Of a DNA stretch of 36,571 nt, positions 29,269-36,571 are shown piece after piece. The notes beneath the pieces are model-generated. The model saw nothing but the letters and a program-made list of their open reading frames with translations. It was not told the origin of the DNA and did not search any database. Within the stretch, counting starts at the first letter, position 1; each line of letters starts with the position of its first letter. The position numbers were made by a program, and so were the translations under genes. The stretch is from CALFXN01 sp937957815 (GTDB lineage Bacteria; Synergistota; Synergistia; Synergistales; Aminobacteriaceae), in assembly GCA_036788195.1 (NCBI GenBank), contig DAIQNX010000029.1, forward strand, positions 1-36,571. Direction: 5' to 3'.

Positions 29269-31062
29269 ATGCCTATCTTCCGTTCCCACATTCTCGTGTG
29301 CGGCGGCACCGGGTGCTCGTCCAGCGGATCTCAGGACGTCCAGAAGGTTCTCCGCGACGAAATCGCGAAACGCAACCTGGACAAGGAAATCCTCGTCGTC
29401 CAGACCGGATGCCACGGAATGTGCGAAATGGGGCCCATCGTTGTCGTCTACCCCGAGGGGACGTTCTACTGTCGGGTGCAGGCATCCGACGTCCCCGAAC
29501 TCGTGGGGGAACACATCGTCAAGGGCCGTCCCGTCCAGAGGTTGCTCTACTCGGTCCCCGAAGACGCCTCGAGGGTGCCATTCTACAAGGATATCCCGTT
29601 CTACGGCAAGCAGCACCGCATCGCGCTGAAGAATTGCGGCTACATCAATCCGGACAACATCGAGGAGTACATCGCCCGCGGGGGATACGAGGGGCTCGGA
29701 AAGGCGCTGACGTCGATGACATCCGCGCAGGTGATCGACGAGGTCAAGGCTTCCGGCCTCCGCGGCCGGGGCGGCGGCGGCTTTCCCACGGGCCTGAAGT
29801 GGAGCTTCGCCGCGAAGTCGCCCGGACCCAAGAAATACGTGATCTGCAACGCCGACGAAGGCGACCCGGGAGCGTTCATGGACCGCTCCCTCATCGAGGG
29901 CGATCCGCACGCGATCATCGAGGGGATGATGATCGGCGCGTACGCCATCGGAGCCGACGAGGGGTACGTCTACTGCCGTGCGGAGTACCCGCTCGCGATC
30001 GAACGGCTGAAGACCGCCATCGCCCAGGCCGAGGAGTTCGGCCTGATGGGAACGGATGTCCTCGGAACGGGATTCAACTTCACGCTGCACATCAAGGAAG
30101 GCGCCGGAGCGTTCGTCTGCGGCGAAGAGACGGCGCTCATGGGCTCGATCGAGGGACGGCGAGGAATGCCGATGCCCCGGCCGCCGTTCCCGGCCGTCCA
30201 CGGCCTCTGGGGAAAGCCGACCAACATCAACAACGTCGAGACGTGGGCGAATGTGGCGCAGATCATCGTCAACGGCGGCGCGTGGTACGCGTCGATGGGG
30301 ACGGAGAAGTCCAAGGGAACCAAGGTTTTCGCCCTGACGGGGAAGGTGAAGCATACGGGGCTCGTCGAAGTCCCGATGGGGATCACGCTCCGGGAGATCA
30401 TCTTCGACATCGGGGGAGGCATCCTGAACGACAGGAAGTTCAAGGCCGTCCAGATCGGAGGTCCGTCGGGCGGATGCCTCACCGAAGAGCATCTCGACCT
30501 TCCCGTGAGCTACGAGTCGCTGACCGGCGCGGGCGCGATCATGGGGTCGGGCGGTATGGTCGTCATGGACGAGGACAACTGCATGGTCGACGTCGCCAAG
30601 TTCTTCCTCGAGTTCACGCAGCGCGAGTCGTGCGGAAAGTGCGTCCCGTGCCGCGAGGGGACGAAACACATGCTGCTCCTTCTCGAAAAGATCACGTCGG
30701 GCCGGGGAACCATGGAGGATATTTCGACGCTCGAGCAGCTCGCCGAAATGGTCAGGGAGATGTCGCTCTGCGGACTCGGCCAGACGGCTCCGAACCCGGT
30801 CATCACGACGCTGCGCTACTTCAGGGACGAGTACGAGGCGCATATCAGGGACAAACGATGTCCTTCGCACGCCTGTACGGCGCTCCTGCGGTACGAGATC
30901 GACCCCGAAACGTGCAAGCGCTGCGGCCTGTGCGCCAAGAACTGCCCGGTCAGCTGCATTTCTGGTTCCCGGCAGGAACCCTACCGCATCGACCAGGAAA
31001 AGTGCATCCGGTGCGGGACGTGCTTCCAGAAGTGCCCGTTCGGCGCTATCGGGAAGAACTAG
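29269..31062 (+). CDS. Hydrogenase diaphorase subunit, NuoF/HndC-like (FMN, NAD(P)H site)
   Basis: 597 residues. An N-terminal thioredoxin-like [2Fe-2S] domain has C11, C16, C48, C52. The NADH/FMN domain has GLRGRGGGGFPTGLKW near 162-177 and NADEGDPGAFMDR near 195-207. The [4Fe-4S] ligands are in ESCGKCVPCREGT and SLCGLGQ. A C-terminal two-[4Fe-4S] ferredoxin domain has CKRCGLCAKNCPVSC and CIRCGTCFQKCPFGA. This full domain order is that of HndC/HydB-type subunits, longer than HoxF at its C terminus, and is shared with electron-bifurcating enzymes. It should exchange electrons with NAD(P)H. The start ATG 29269 follows a run of nine G ending in GGGGAGA. The gap to HndB is 14 bases. Confidence 0.94.
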   Translation: MPIFRSHILVCGGTGCSSSGSQDVQKVLRDEIAKRNLDKEILVVQTGCHGMCEMGPIVVVYPEGTFYCRVQASDVPELVGEHIVKGRPVQRLLYSVPEDASRVPFYKDIPFYGKQHRIALKNCGYINPDNIEEYIARGGYEGLGKALTSMTSAQVIDEVKASGLRGRGGGGFPTGLKWSFAAKSPGPKKYVICNADEGDPGAFMDRSLIEGDPHAIIEGMMIGAYAIGADEGYVYCRAEYPLAIERLKTAIAQAEEFGLMGTDVLGTGFNFTLHIKEGAGAFVCGEETALMGSIEGRRGMPMPRPPFPAVHGLWGKPTNINNVETWANVAQIIVNGGAWYASMGTEKSKGTKVFALTGKVKHTGLVEVPMGITLREIIFDIGGGILNDRKFKAVQIGGPSGGCLTEEHLDLPVSYESLTGAGAIMGSGGMVVMDEDNCMVDVAKFFLEFTQRESCGKCVPCREGTKHMLLLLEKITSGRGTMEDISTLEQLAEMVREMSLCGLGQTAPNPVITTLRYFRDEYEAHIRDKRCPSHACTALLRYEIDPETCKRCGLCAKNCPVSCISGSRQEPYRIDQEKCIRCGTCFQKCPFGAIGKN

Positions 31063-31087
31063 CGCGGCCAGATGGAGGAATCGACGG

Positions 31088-33109
31088 ATGAGTGACATAA
31101 CCCTGAATATTGACGACATCGTGTGCAAGGGGAGCCGCGGCGACACGATCCTCGAGGTCGCCCGGAAGAATGACGTGTACATCCCCACGATGTGCTTCCT
31201 CGAGGGGCTTTCCCCGATGGGATCGTGCCGGATGTGCGTCGTCGAGGTCGAGGGGAACCCGAAGCTCATGACATCCTGTACGACCCCCGCCTCGGACGGG
31301 ATGAAGGTCCATACGAAGACGGAAAAGCTCCGGGCCTACCGGAAACAGATTCTCGAACTGCTCTTCGCCGGACGGAATCACTTCTGCATGTTCTGTTCCC
31401 AGAGCGGAGACTGCGAACTCCAGCGCCTCGCCATCGAACACGGAATGGATGCCGTGCGGTACCCGTTCCTGTATGCGGACTTCAACAACGATACGAGCGA
31501 CGGGGCGATTCAGGTCGACCACAACCGCTGCGTTCTCTGTCTCCGCTGCATCCGGGTGTGTGCCGAAAAGGTCGGGGCGCACACCCTCGATCTCGACAAG
31601 CGGGGCTGGGCGTCGCGCGTCGTCGCCGATATCGGGCTGCCGCTCGGAAAGAGCGATACGTGCGTCACGTGCGGTGCGTGCGCGCAGGTCTGTCCGACGG
31701 GGACCATCACGCTTCGGGAGTTCGCCTACCGTGGTCGCCGGCACGACTGCGACGACCAGGTCGAAAGCATCTGCCCGCTGTGCGCGATGGGCTGCCGCAT
31801 CCGGGCCTTCGTCCGGACCGGCAGCGTCGCCCGCGTCGAGGGCGTCTGCGTCGACTGCCCCGACGGCGGACAGCTCTGCCGCAAGGGAAGATGGGGGTTG
31901 CCGGAATCGACCGAGCGCGAACGCGTGACCAAACCGATGATCCGTCAGGGATCGACGTTCCGCGAGGCGACGTGGGACGAAGCGCTGACGCTCGCCGCCG
32001 ACAGGATCCGCGCCGCCGCACCGACTGGCCGTGCCGGAGCGGTCGTCTCCGAGCTCTGCACGGACGAGGAATTGTCCATCTTTGCGGATTTCTTCAAGGG
32101 AAGTCTGCGTTTCGACAAGGTCGACTGCTTCGCGGGCGACGCGCTCCGCGGATTCGTCAGAGGGTTCGAGCCGTTCACGAAGCAGGGGCTGCGGCCGTTT
32201 ACGGGCGCTCACGATATTCTCCAGGCGGATGCGATCCTCCTTCTCGGCGCGAATCCGCAGGACGAGGCCCCCGTGACGTCGAGCTACATCCGCGTCGCGA
32301 CCATCCGGAACGGCGCAAAGCTGCTGAACGTATCGCACTGCTGCGATCCATACCCGAACATCTCCGACGCGGATCTCCGGGTGCCGGTCGAGGATATGGG
32401 AACGACACTCGCAACGCTGACCGGAGCGCTCGAAAGGAGAGAACCGATCGAATGCGCCGGGATGGCGGTTCTCGACGCGATCGCGTCTCACCTCCGGAAC
32501 GCGAAGAAGCCCGTCGTCGTTATCGGCAGCGCAGTGGCGCGCTTCCACCCGGAACTGGTGACGGCGGCCGTCAACGTCGCAATAGCGGCGAAGGCGTTCT
32601 TCGGGGACGGCCTCGGCGTCGTCCCGATGGTTACGACCGGAAACGGCCTCGGAACCGTGAATACGATCCTCGCCGACACTCCGTGGGTGGAGGACGCGAA
32701 TCTCGATTTCATGTATGTCTTCTCGACCGGCATGGTCCCGGACGCGAAACCGGTGCTCGAGGCGATGTCCCGCGCCCGGTTCGTCGTCGCGCATACGCCC
32801 TACATGGTTCACCCGCTCGTCAACATGGCGGATATCCTGTTGCCGGCGCCTGCGTGGTACGAGCGCAGCGGACACTACTGCACGCTCGAGGGGGAACGGA
32901 GGAGAATGAACCTCATCGTTTCTCCGAAAGCGGAGCTTCGCGGTCTGTCCGTCATTCTTCACGATATTGCCGCCGGCGCGGGTGTTCCGTTCGAAACGGG
33001 CAATTCGGCGGTCCCCTGCGAAAATGTATTCAAATCGACGCTGCCTCCGGAGCAGGCGCGAATCGCTGCGGTATCCGCGCCCTCCACGGCCGGCGCCAGG
33101 GAGGTGTAG
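31088..33109 (+). CDS. NuoG/HoxU-like Fe-S subunit with shortened molybdopterin-oxidoreductase-fold domain
   Basis: 673 residues. N-terminal [2Fe-2S] domain (C36, C47, C50, C64), the HxxCxxCxxxxxC site (H98, C100/C103/C109 region), two [4Fe-4S] motifs (CVLCLRCIRVC from 148, CVTCGACAQVC from 192) and another cluster motif CPLCAMGC (229-236) with LCRKGRWG (263-270). Up to there it equals HoxU/HndD. The remaining 400 residues have a NuoG/formate-dehydrogenase-like molybdopterin fold (KPMIRQGSTFREATWDEAL, LLLGANPQDE, HPLVNMADILLPAPAWYERSG) but are far shorter than in active enzymes and show no catalytic Cys/Sec, so the domain is probably structural. HndD has the H-cluster domain here instead. It links the diaphorase to the [NiFe] subunits. 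Confidence 0.9.
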   Translation: MSDITLNIDDIVCKGSRGDTILEVARKNDVYIPTMCFLEGLSPMGSCRMCVVEVEGNPKLMTSCTTPASDGMKVHTKTEKLRAYRKQILELLFAGRNHFCMFCSQSGDCELQRLAIEHGMDAVRYPFLYADFNNDTSDGAIQVDHNRCVLCLRCIRVCAEKVGAHTLDLDKRGWASRVVADIGLPLGKSDTCVTCGACAQVCPTGTITLREFAYRGRRHDCDDQVESICPLCAMGCRIRAFVRTGSVARVEGVCVDCPDGGQLCRKGRWGLPESTERERVTKPMIRQGSTFREATWDEALTLAADRIRAAAPTGRAGAVVSELCTDEELSIFADFFKGSLRFDKVDCFAGDALRGFVRGFEPFTKQGLRPFTGAHDILQADAILLLGANPQDEAPVTSSYIRVATIRNGAKLLNVSHCCDPYPNISDADLRVPVEDMGTTLATLTGALERREPIECAGMAVLDAIASHLRNAKKPVVVIGSAVARFHPELVTAAVNVAIAAKAFFGDGLGVVPMVTTGNGLGTVNTILADTPWVEDANLDFMYVFSTGMVPDAKPVLEAMSRARFVVAHTPYMVHPLVNMADILLPAPAWYERSGHYCTLEGERRRMNLIVSPKAELRGLSVILHDIAAGAGVPFETGNSAVPCENVFKSTLPPEQARIAAVSAPSTAGAREV

Positions 33110-33112
33110 CCC

Positions 33113-33652
33113 GTGGCCAAGCCAAAACTCGCATCCGTCTGGCTCGAAGCCTGCGCCGGGTGCCACATGTCGTTTCTCGATATCGACGAACGTATCGTCG
33201 ACCTGATCGGCAAGGTCGATCTCACGTCGACGCCGATAACGGATATCAAGGAGATTCCGGACGTCGACGTCGGCGTCATCGAAGGCGCTCTCGGCAACGA
33301 AGAGGAGGCTCACATCGCCCGGGAACTCCGTTCGAAGTGCAGGATCCTCATCGCGTGGGGCGACTGCGCAGTGTTCGGCGGCATCAACTGCATGAGGAAC
33401 TTCAGAAGCGTGGGTGATGTCCTGAAGAAGGGGTACGTCGATACGATCTCCACGGTGAACCCCGAGGGCGTCATTCCGGGCGGAGACGTCCCGGCGCTCC
33501 TGAAGCACGCGATCCCCGTGGACCGCGAGGTCCGGGTGGACGTCTACGTGCCCGGATGCCCCCCGGACGCGGATACCATACTGTACGTCTTCCAGGAGAT
33601 CCTTCAGGGCAGAATCCCGAAGGTTCCTTCCGACAAGATGCGCTACGACTAA
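33113..33652 (+). CDS. hoxY: [NiFe] hydrogenase small subunit (HoxY-like, group 3)
   Basis: 179 residues; the short form without signal peptide or medial/distal cluster domain, typical of soluble group 3 enzymes. Ligands of the proximal [4Fe-4S] cluster are C14 and C17 (EACAGCHMSF), C85 (WGDCAVFGG) and the Cys of VPGCPPDAD near 148. The GTG at 33113 follows GGGAGGTGTAGCCC, which also contains the preceding stop. It lies between the NuoG-like subunit (3-base gap) and the large subunit (17-base gap). Confidence 0.93.
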   Translation: MAKPKLASVWLEACAGCHMSFLDIDERIVDLIGKVDLTSTPITDIKEIPDVDVGVIEGALGNEEEAHIARELRSKCRILIAWGDCAVFGGINCMRNFRSVGDVLKKGYVDTISTVNPEGVIPGGDVPALLKHAIPVDREVRVDVYVPGCPPDADTILYVFQEILQGRIPKVPSDKMRYD

Positions 33653-33669
33653 AGAGGAGGAGCGCACCC

Positions 33670-35100
33670 ATGGCACAGGACAAGAACACAATCGTCATCA
33701 ATCCGATCACCCGGATCGAGGGACACGGCAAGATCACCGTGCAGCTCGACGAACAGGGACAGGTGAAAAGCTCCCGGTTCCACGTCACCCAGTTCAGGGG
33801 CTTCGAGGCCTTCTCCGAAGGACGGGACTTCCGCGAAATGCCGGTCATCACGCCGCGGATCTGCGGTATCTGCCCGGTGAGCCATCACCTCGCGTCCGCG
33901 AAGGCATGCGACGCGATCCTCGGCGTCACGATCCCGCCGACGGCGCACAAGCTCCGCGAACTCATGCACATGGCCCAGATCGTGCAGTCGCACGCGTTGT
34001 CGTTCTTCCACCTTTCGAGCCCCGATCTCCTTTTCGGGTTCGACGCGGATCCGGCCGTCAGGAACGTCGCCGGACTCGCGAAGGACTTCCCCGAGCTTGC
34101 GGTCATGGGGATCGGCATGAGGAAGTTCGGACAGGAGATCATCAAAACGCTCGGCGGTAAGAAGGTCCATCCGTGGCACAGCATTCCGGGCGGTGTCAAC
34201 AGGAGTCTGCGCGTCGACGAACGGGATTCGATCCTCAGGGATCTTCCGGGCATCAAGCAGAACCTCAGGAAGGCGCTCGACCTGATCAAGAAGTATCTCG
34301 CCGAACACGATTCGGTCGCACGCGGTTTCGCTACCGTCGAGACGTCGTATATGGGACTTGCCCGTGACGGATTCCTCGAACTCTTCGACGGCGACATCCG
34401 TCTGAGAGGACCGCGGGGCCGCGTCACCGACGAGTTTCCCGACACGGAATACCATCGCTACATCGGCGAACACGTCGAAGCGTGGAGCTACCTCAAGTTC
34501 CCGTTCTACCTGCCGCTCGGCTACCCGCACGGCTCCTACCGGGTCGGACCGCTCGCCCGGCTCAACGCCTGCGACGACATCGCCACGCCGGAGGCCTCCG
34601 CGGAACTGTACGCCTTCCGGAGAACGACGGCGGACGGCGTCGTGCATTCCACGATGTACTATCACTACGCGCGGCTCATCGAGATCCTCTACGGTCTCGA
34701 GCGCATGGAGGAGCTTCTGAATGACCCGGACATCATCGGAAGCGACCTCCGCGTGACGAGCACGGACCTGCAGCCGGAGGGAATCGGCGTCGTCGAGGCG
34801 CCGCGCGGAACGCTCATCCATCACTACCGGGTGGACGAAAAAGGAGCGATACGGGACGTCAACCTGATCGTCGCGACCGGGCACAACAACTGGGCGATGA
34901 ACAAGGGCGTCGAGATGGTCGCCCGGGAGTACATCAAGGGATTCGACGTCGCCGAGGGAGTCCTCAACCGCATGGAACACGTCATCCGCTGCTATGACCC
35001 GTGCCTTTCGTGTTCCACGCACGCGGTCGGGAAGATGCCGCTCGCGCTCGAAATCCGGGATGCGCAGGGGCGGACGATCCGGACGTTGAAGAAGGATTGA
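33670..35100 (+). CDS. hoxH: [NiFe] hydrogenase large subunit (HoxH-like, group 3)
   Basis: 476 residues carrying the nickel-iron active site. The L1 motif is RICGICPVSHH with C65/C68; L2 is DPCLSCSTH (443-451) with C445/C448. No selenocysteine replaces the first L2 cysteine. A 25-residue C-terminal extension after H451 should be removed by the maturation protease encoded 46 bases downstream. RIEGHGKITV near the N terminus is also characteristic. ATG 33670 is preceded by AGAGGAGGAG. With the diaphorase genes it should form a cytoplasmic NAD(P)-linked hydrogenase working in either direction. No hyp maturation genes are in the window. Confidence 0.96.
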   Translation: MAQDKNTIVINPITRIEGHGKITVQLDEQGQVKSSRFHVTQFRGFEAFSEGRDFREMPVITPRICGICPVSHHLASAKACDAILGVTIPPTAHKLRELMHMAQIVQSHALSFFHLSSPDLLFGFDADPAVRNVAGLAKDFPELAVMGIGMRKFGQEIIKTLGGKKVHPWHSIPGGVNRSLRVDERDSILRDLPGIKQNLRKALDLIKKYLAEHDSVARGFATVETSYMGLARDGFLELFDGDIRLRGPRGRVTDEFPDTEYHRYIGEHVEAWSYLKFPFYLPLGYPHGSYRVGPLARLNACDDIATPEASAELYAFRRTTADGVVHSTMYYHYARLIEILYGLERMEELLNDPDIIGSDLRVTSTDLQPEGIGVVEAPRGTLIHHYRVDEKGAIRDVNLIVATGHNNWAMNKGVEMVAREYIKGFDVAEGVLNRMEHVIRCYDPCLSCSTHAVGKMPLALEIRDAQGRTIRTLKKD

Positions 35101-35120
35101 CGGAATCGATATCCATTCCG
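35101..35120. repeat. Short hairpin between hoxH and its protease gene
   Basis: CGGAAT (35101-35106) and ATTCCG (35115-35120) flank an 8-base loop directly after the hoxH stop. No T-run follows, so it is more likely a processing or mRNA-stability hairpin than a terminator. Confidence 0.35.
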
Positions 35121-35146
35121 GATGAAGGGCGAAGGGAGGGGCACGC

Positions 35147-35659
35147 ATGAGGGCGATTGTATGCGGATACGGCAACCCGTCGCGCCAGGACGACGGAGCC
35201 GGACACGTTCTCGCTCCAATGATCGCCGCCTGGCTTGAGGAACGGGGCGCCGACGTAAGGCTCGAGTGTGCGCACCAGCTCCTGCCCGAACTTGCGGAGG
35301 ACCTTGCGGATGCGGATCTTGCGGTATTCGTCGATGCCTCCGTCTCCGGGGAGGATGGGAACGATGCGGAGGACCGGTGGGGCGCGGTGCGGGAACTGGC
35401 CCCCGATCCCGTTCTCGAGGGAGCGAACCTGCATTCGATGGGACCGGAGTGGCTCCTCGACCTCATGGACACGCTTCGTCTGCGTCGGCCTCGGGCTGTT
35501 CTCGTGACCGTCGCGGGCGTTTCCTTCGACTTCGCCGACGTCCCGACGCCTCTGTGCCTCTCTCGCGCCGGTAAGGCCTTCGACGCGTTCAAATCGTTTC
35601 TCGGGCGGCCGACTCCGCCCGGATCCCCCGAAGCCCCGTTCCGGCCGTCGCGGACCTGA
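35147..35659 (+). CDS. hoxW: Hydrogenase maturation protease (HoxW/HycI family)
   Basis: 170 residues. The family N-terminal motif is IVCGYGNPSRQDDGAGHVL (4-22), with a nickel-sensing acidic residue at D15/D16; further metal ligands are expected in VFVDASVSG near 62-70 and at the histidine of LHSMGPEWLL near 107. It cleaves the C-terminal peptide of the large subunit after nickel insertion. Its position right after a large subunit with an unprocessed 25-residue tail fits this role. ATG 35147 has AAGGGAGGGG upstream. A strong terminator follows. Confidence 0.88.
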   Translation: MRAIVCGYGNPSRQDDGAGHVLAPMIAAWLEERGADVRLECAHQLLPELAEDLADADLAVFVDASVSGEDGNDAEDRWGAVRELAPDPVLEGANLHSMGPEWLLDLMDTLRLRRPRAVLVTVAGVSFDFADVPTPLCLSRAGKAFDAFKSFLGRPTPPGSPEAPFRPSRT

Positions 35660-35689
35660 CGGAAATCGGCGCACTGGTCGCATGAATAT

Positions 35690-35736
35690 GCCCCGAACCG
35701 GATGGAGATATCCATCCGGTTCGGGGCTATGCTTTT
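35690..35736 (+). terminator. Rho-independent terminator of the hydrogenase operon
   Basis: A perfect 17-bp stem (35690-35706 with 35711-35727) closed by a GATA loop is followed by TATGCTTTT. It lies 30 bases after the protease stop. The stem is unusually long and the T-run interrupted. Confidence 0.8.
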
Positions 35737-35804
35737 CCCGGAGATGAAAAGTCGCCTCGCCCGGGGACGTTCCCGAACGGGGCGACGGAAGGAGGAATCA
35801 CTTC

Positions 35805-36571
35805 ATGCGATTGTGGCGGACGAGTCCGGTGTCCGGAGTGACGCTCGTGAGGGGCGAGGGGACGAGGGTCTGGGATGATCGCGGGAGATCCTACGTGGAT
35901 CTCCTTTCGGGAACGTGGTGCAACGTTCTCGGGTATGGATGCCCGGAGTTGGTGGAAGCGATCCGCGATCAGGCGGGAAAACTCGTTCACAGCGGGACGC
36001 CGTTCGGAACGCGGGAGGTCGACGACGCGCTGGACGCACTGCGGGAGATCGTGCCTCCGAAGCTCGACCGCGTCGTTCTGACGAATACCGGGAGCGAATC
36101 GGTCGAACTCGCGCTCAAGATCGCCTGCGCGGCGAGCGGAGGAGCTCCCTCGGCCGTGGTCGGCGGCGGGTACTACGGAGCGACCTCGTATGCGTACTCG
36201 CTTTCCGAGGCGGGCAGGAACGCCACCTGGCTGCCCGGAAGCGAATCGACCCTGCGCCTGCCTACGCCGCACTGCGCGCGCTGTCCGAAGCGCGAGACGT
36301 GCAGGGGAACATGCCCGTGCCTCGACCCGTTCTCGGACCAACTCGAAGCGGCCGGCGGCCGAATTTCCGCAGTCCTCTACGAACCCGTCATCGGCGGAGG
36401 GATCCTGGTCCCGCCCGTCGGATACGGCAAACGGCTCCGGAAGTTCGCCGATTCCTGCGGCGCGCTGCTGATAGCCGAAGAGGTCACGACCGGAATGGGG
36501 CGGACCGGAAAATGGTTCGGCTTCGAGCACGACGATATCACGCCCGACATCCTCGTTCTGGGCAAGATCCT
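35805..36571 (+). CDS. Class III aminotransferase, 3' end outside window
   Basis: 255 codons are visible, open to the window edge. It begins at ATG 35805 after GGAAGGAGGAA. PLP fold-type I, subgroup II features are DDRGRSYVDLLSGTWCNVLG (about 24-43), TNTGSESVELALKIA (about 93-107), YYGATSYAYSLS for the phosphate/aromatic region, and LIAEEVTTGMGRTGKWFGFE near 224-243. The Asp that normally contacts the PLP ring nitrogen (DEV) is Glu here. A cysteine-rich insert CARCPKRETCRGTCPC is found near 156-171, similar to inserts in some anaerobe aminobutyrate/ornithine-type aminotransferases. The catalytic lysine lies beyond the end. Substrate unknown. Confidence 0.88.
   Translation, partial: MRLWRTSPVSGVTLVRGEGTRVWDDRGRSYVDLLSGTWCNVLGYGCPELVEAIRDQAGKLVHSGTPFGTREVDDALDALREIVPPKLDRVVLTNTGSESVELALKIACAASGGAPSAVVGGGYYGATSYAYSLSEAGRNATWLPGSESTLRLPTPHCARCPKRETCRGTCPCLDPFSDQLEAAGGRISAVLYEPVIGGGILVPPVGYGKRLRKFADSCGALLIAEEVTTGMGRTGKWFGFEHDDITPDILVLGKI

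Noticed and set aside
33670..35100. [NiFeSe] hydrogenase
   Set aside because: The L2 motif is DPCLSC with ordinary cysteine codons and no in-frame TGA.
31046..35715. Two very long minus-strand open frames (881 and 688 codons) across the hydrogenase genes
   Set aside because: Antisense shadows of GC-rich coding DNA; the plus strand holds complete hydrogenase subunits with cluster motifs and ribosome sites.

Overview
The window is a GC-rich stretch of a bacterial chromosome that looks like an amino-acid-fermenting anaerobe. The closest overall impression is Synergistota; Desulfovibrio-like lineages are second choice. The reasons are the style of the chemoreceptor signalling domain, a histidine-degradation gene, peptide/amino-acid type aminotransferases, a soluble NAD(P)-linked [NiFe] hydrogenase, a Mop-type aldehyde oxidoreductase and a selenocysteine codon. 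This is inference from protein character, not from a marker gene. No tRNA, rRNA, insertion sequence, phage gene or CRISPR array was seen. Nearly all DNA is coding, with short gaps, GTG/TTG starts and many 4-20 base overlaps.

Layout. 1-2230 (minus): IclR regulator followed by urocanate hydratase (cut by the window start), driven by a strong promoter whose -10 runs into a perfect dyad. 2246-5267 (minus): a chemoreceptor ending in a strong terminator, and larE. 5447-6888 (plus): mnmA and a GIY-YIG protein. 6970-12855 (plus): aminotransferase, an MsrA whose catalytic cysteine is an in-frame TGA (selenocysteine), a hybrid histidine kinase and an HD-GYP response regulator. 12947-14412: a molybdopterin-binding-domain protein and a Fur-family regulator. 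14759-23988: Mop aldehyde oxidoreductase and six tightly coupled companions (dicluster flavoprotein-like fusion, small redox protein, methyltransferase, C-GCAxxG-C-C protein, radical SAM protein, AMP-dependent CoA ligase). 24115-27970: Rrf2 regulator, exported DUF2318 protein, FtsX/MacB-like permease, ABC ATPase and a ketopantoate-reductase-family protein, ending at a terminator. 28373-35659: a six-subunit [NiFe] hydrogenase operon plus its maturation protease, ending in a 17-bp hairpin terminator. 35805-end: a class III aminotransferase cut by the window end.

How it fits together. The central block is a molybdenum-hydroxylase island with its own regulator. Two near-identical 21-bp dyads (AAATGYAA-N5-TTGC...), one at the promoter of the regulator operon and one upstream of mop, suggest that the Fur-family protein controls both. 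Mop would oxidise aldehydes. The companions carry many cysteine motifs and a radical SAM/methyltransferase pair, consistent with a dedicated electron acceptor and a cofactor or protein modification step that is still unexplained. The hydrogenase is a hybrid: HndA/HndB/HndC-like diaphorase parts, a NuoG-like subunit with a shortened molybdopterin-fold domain, and HoxY/HoxH-like [NiFe] subunits. It could return fermentation electrons from NAD(P)H to protons.

The items most worth following up are the selenocysteine MsrA without any other cysteine, the Fur/dyad/Mop circuit, the Mop companion cluster, and the DUF2318-permease-ATPase module under an Rrf2 regulator.
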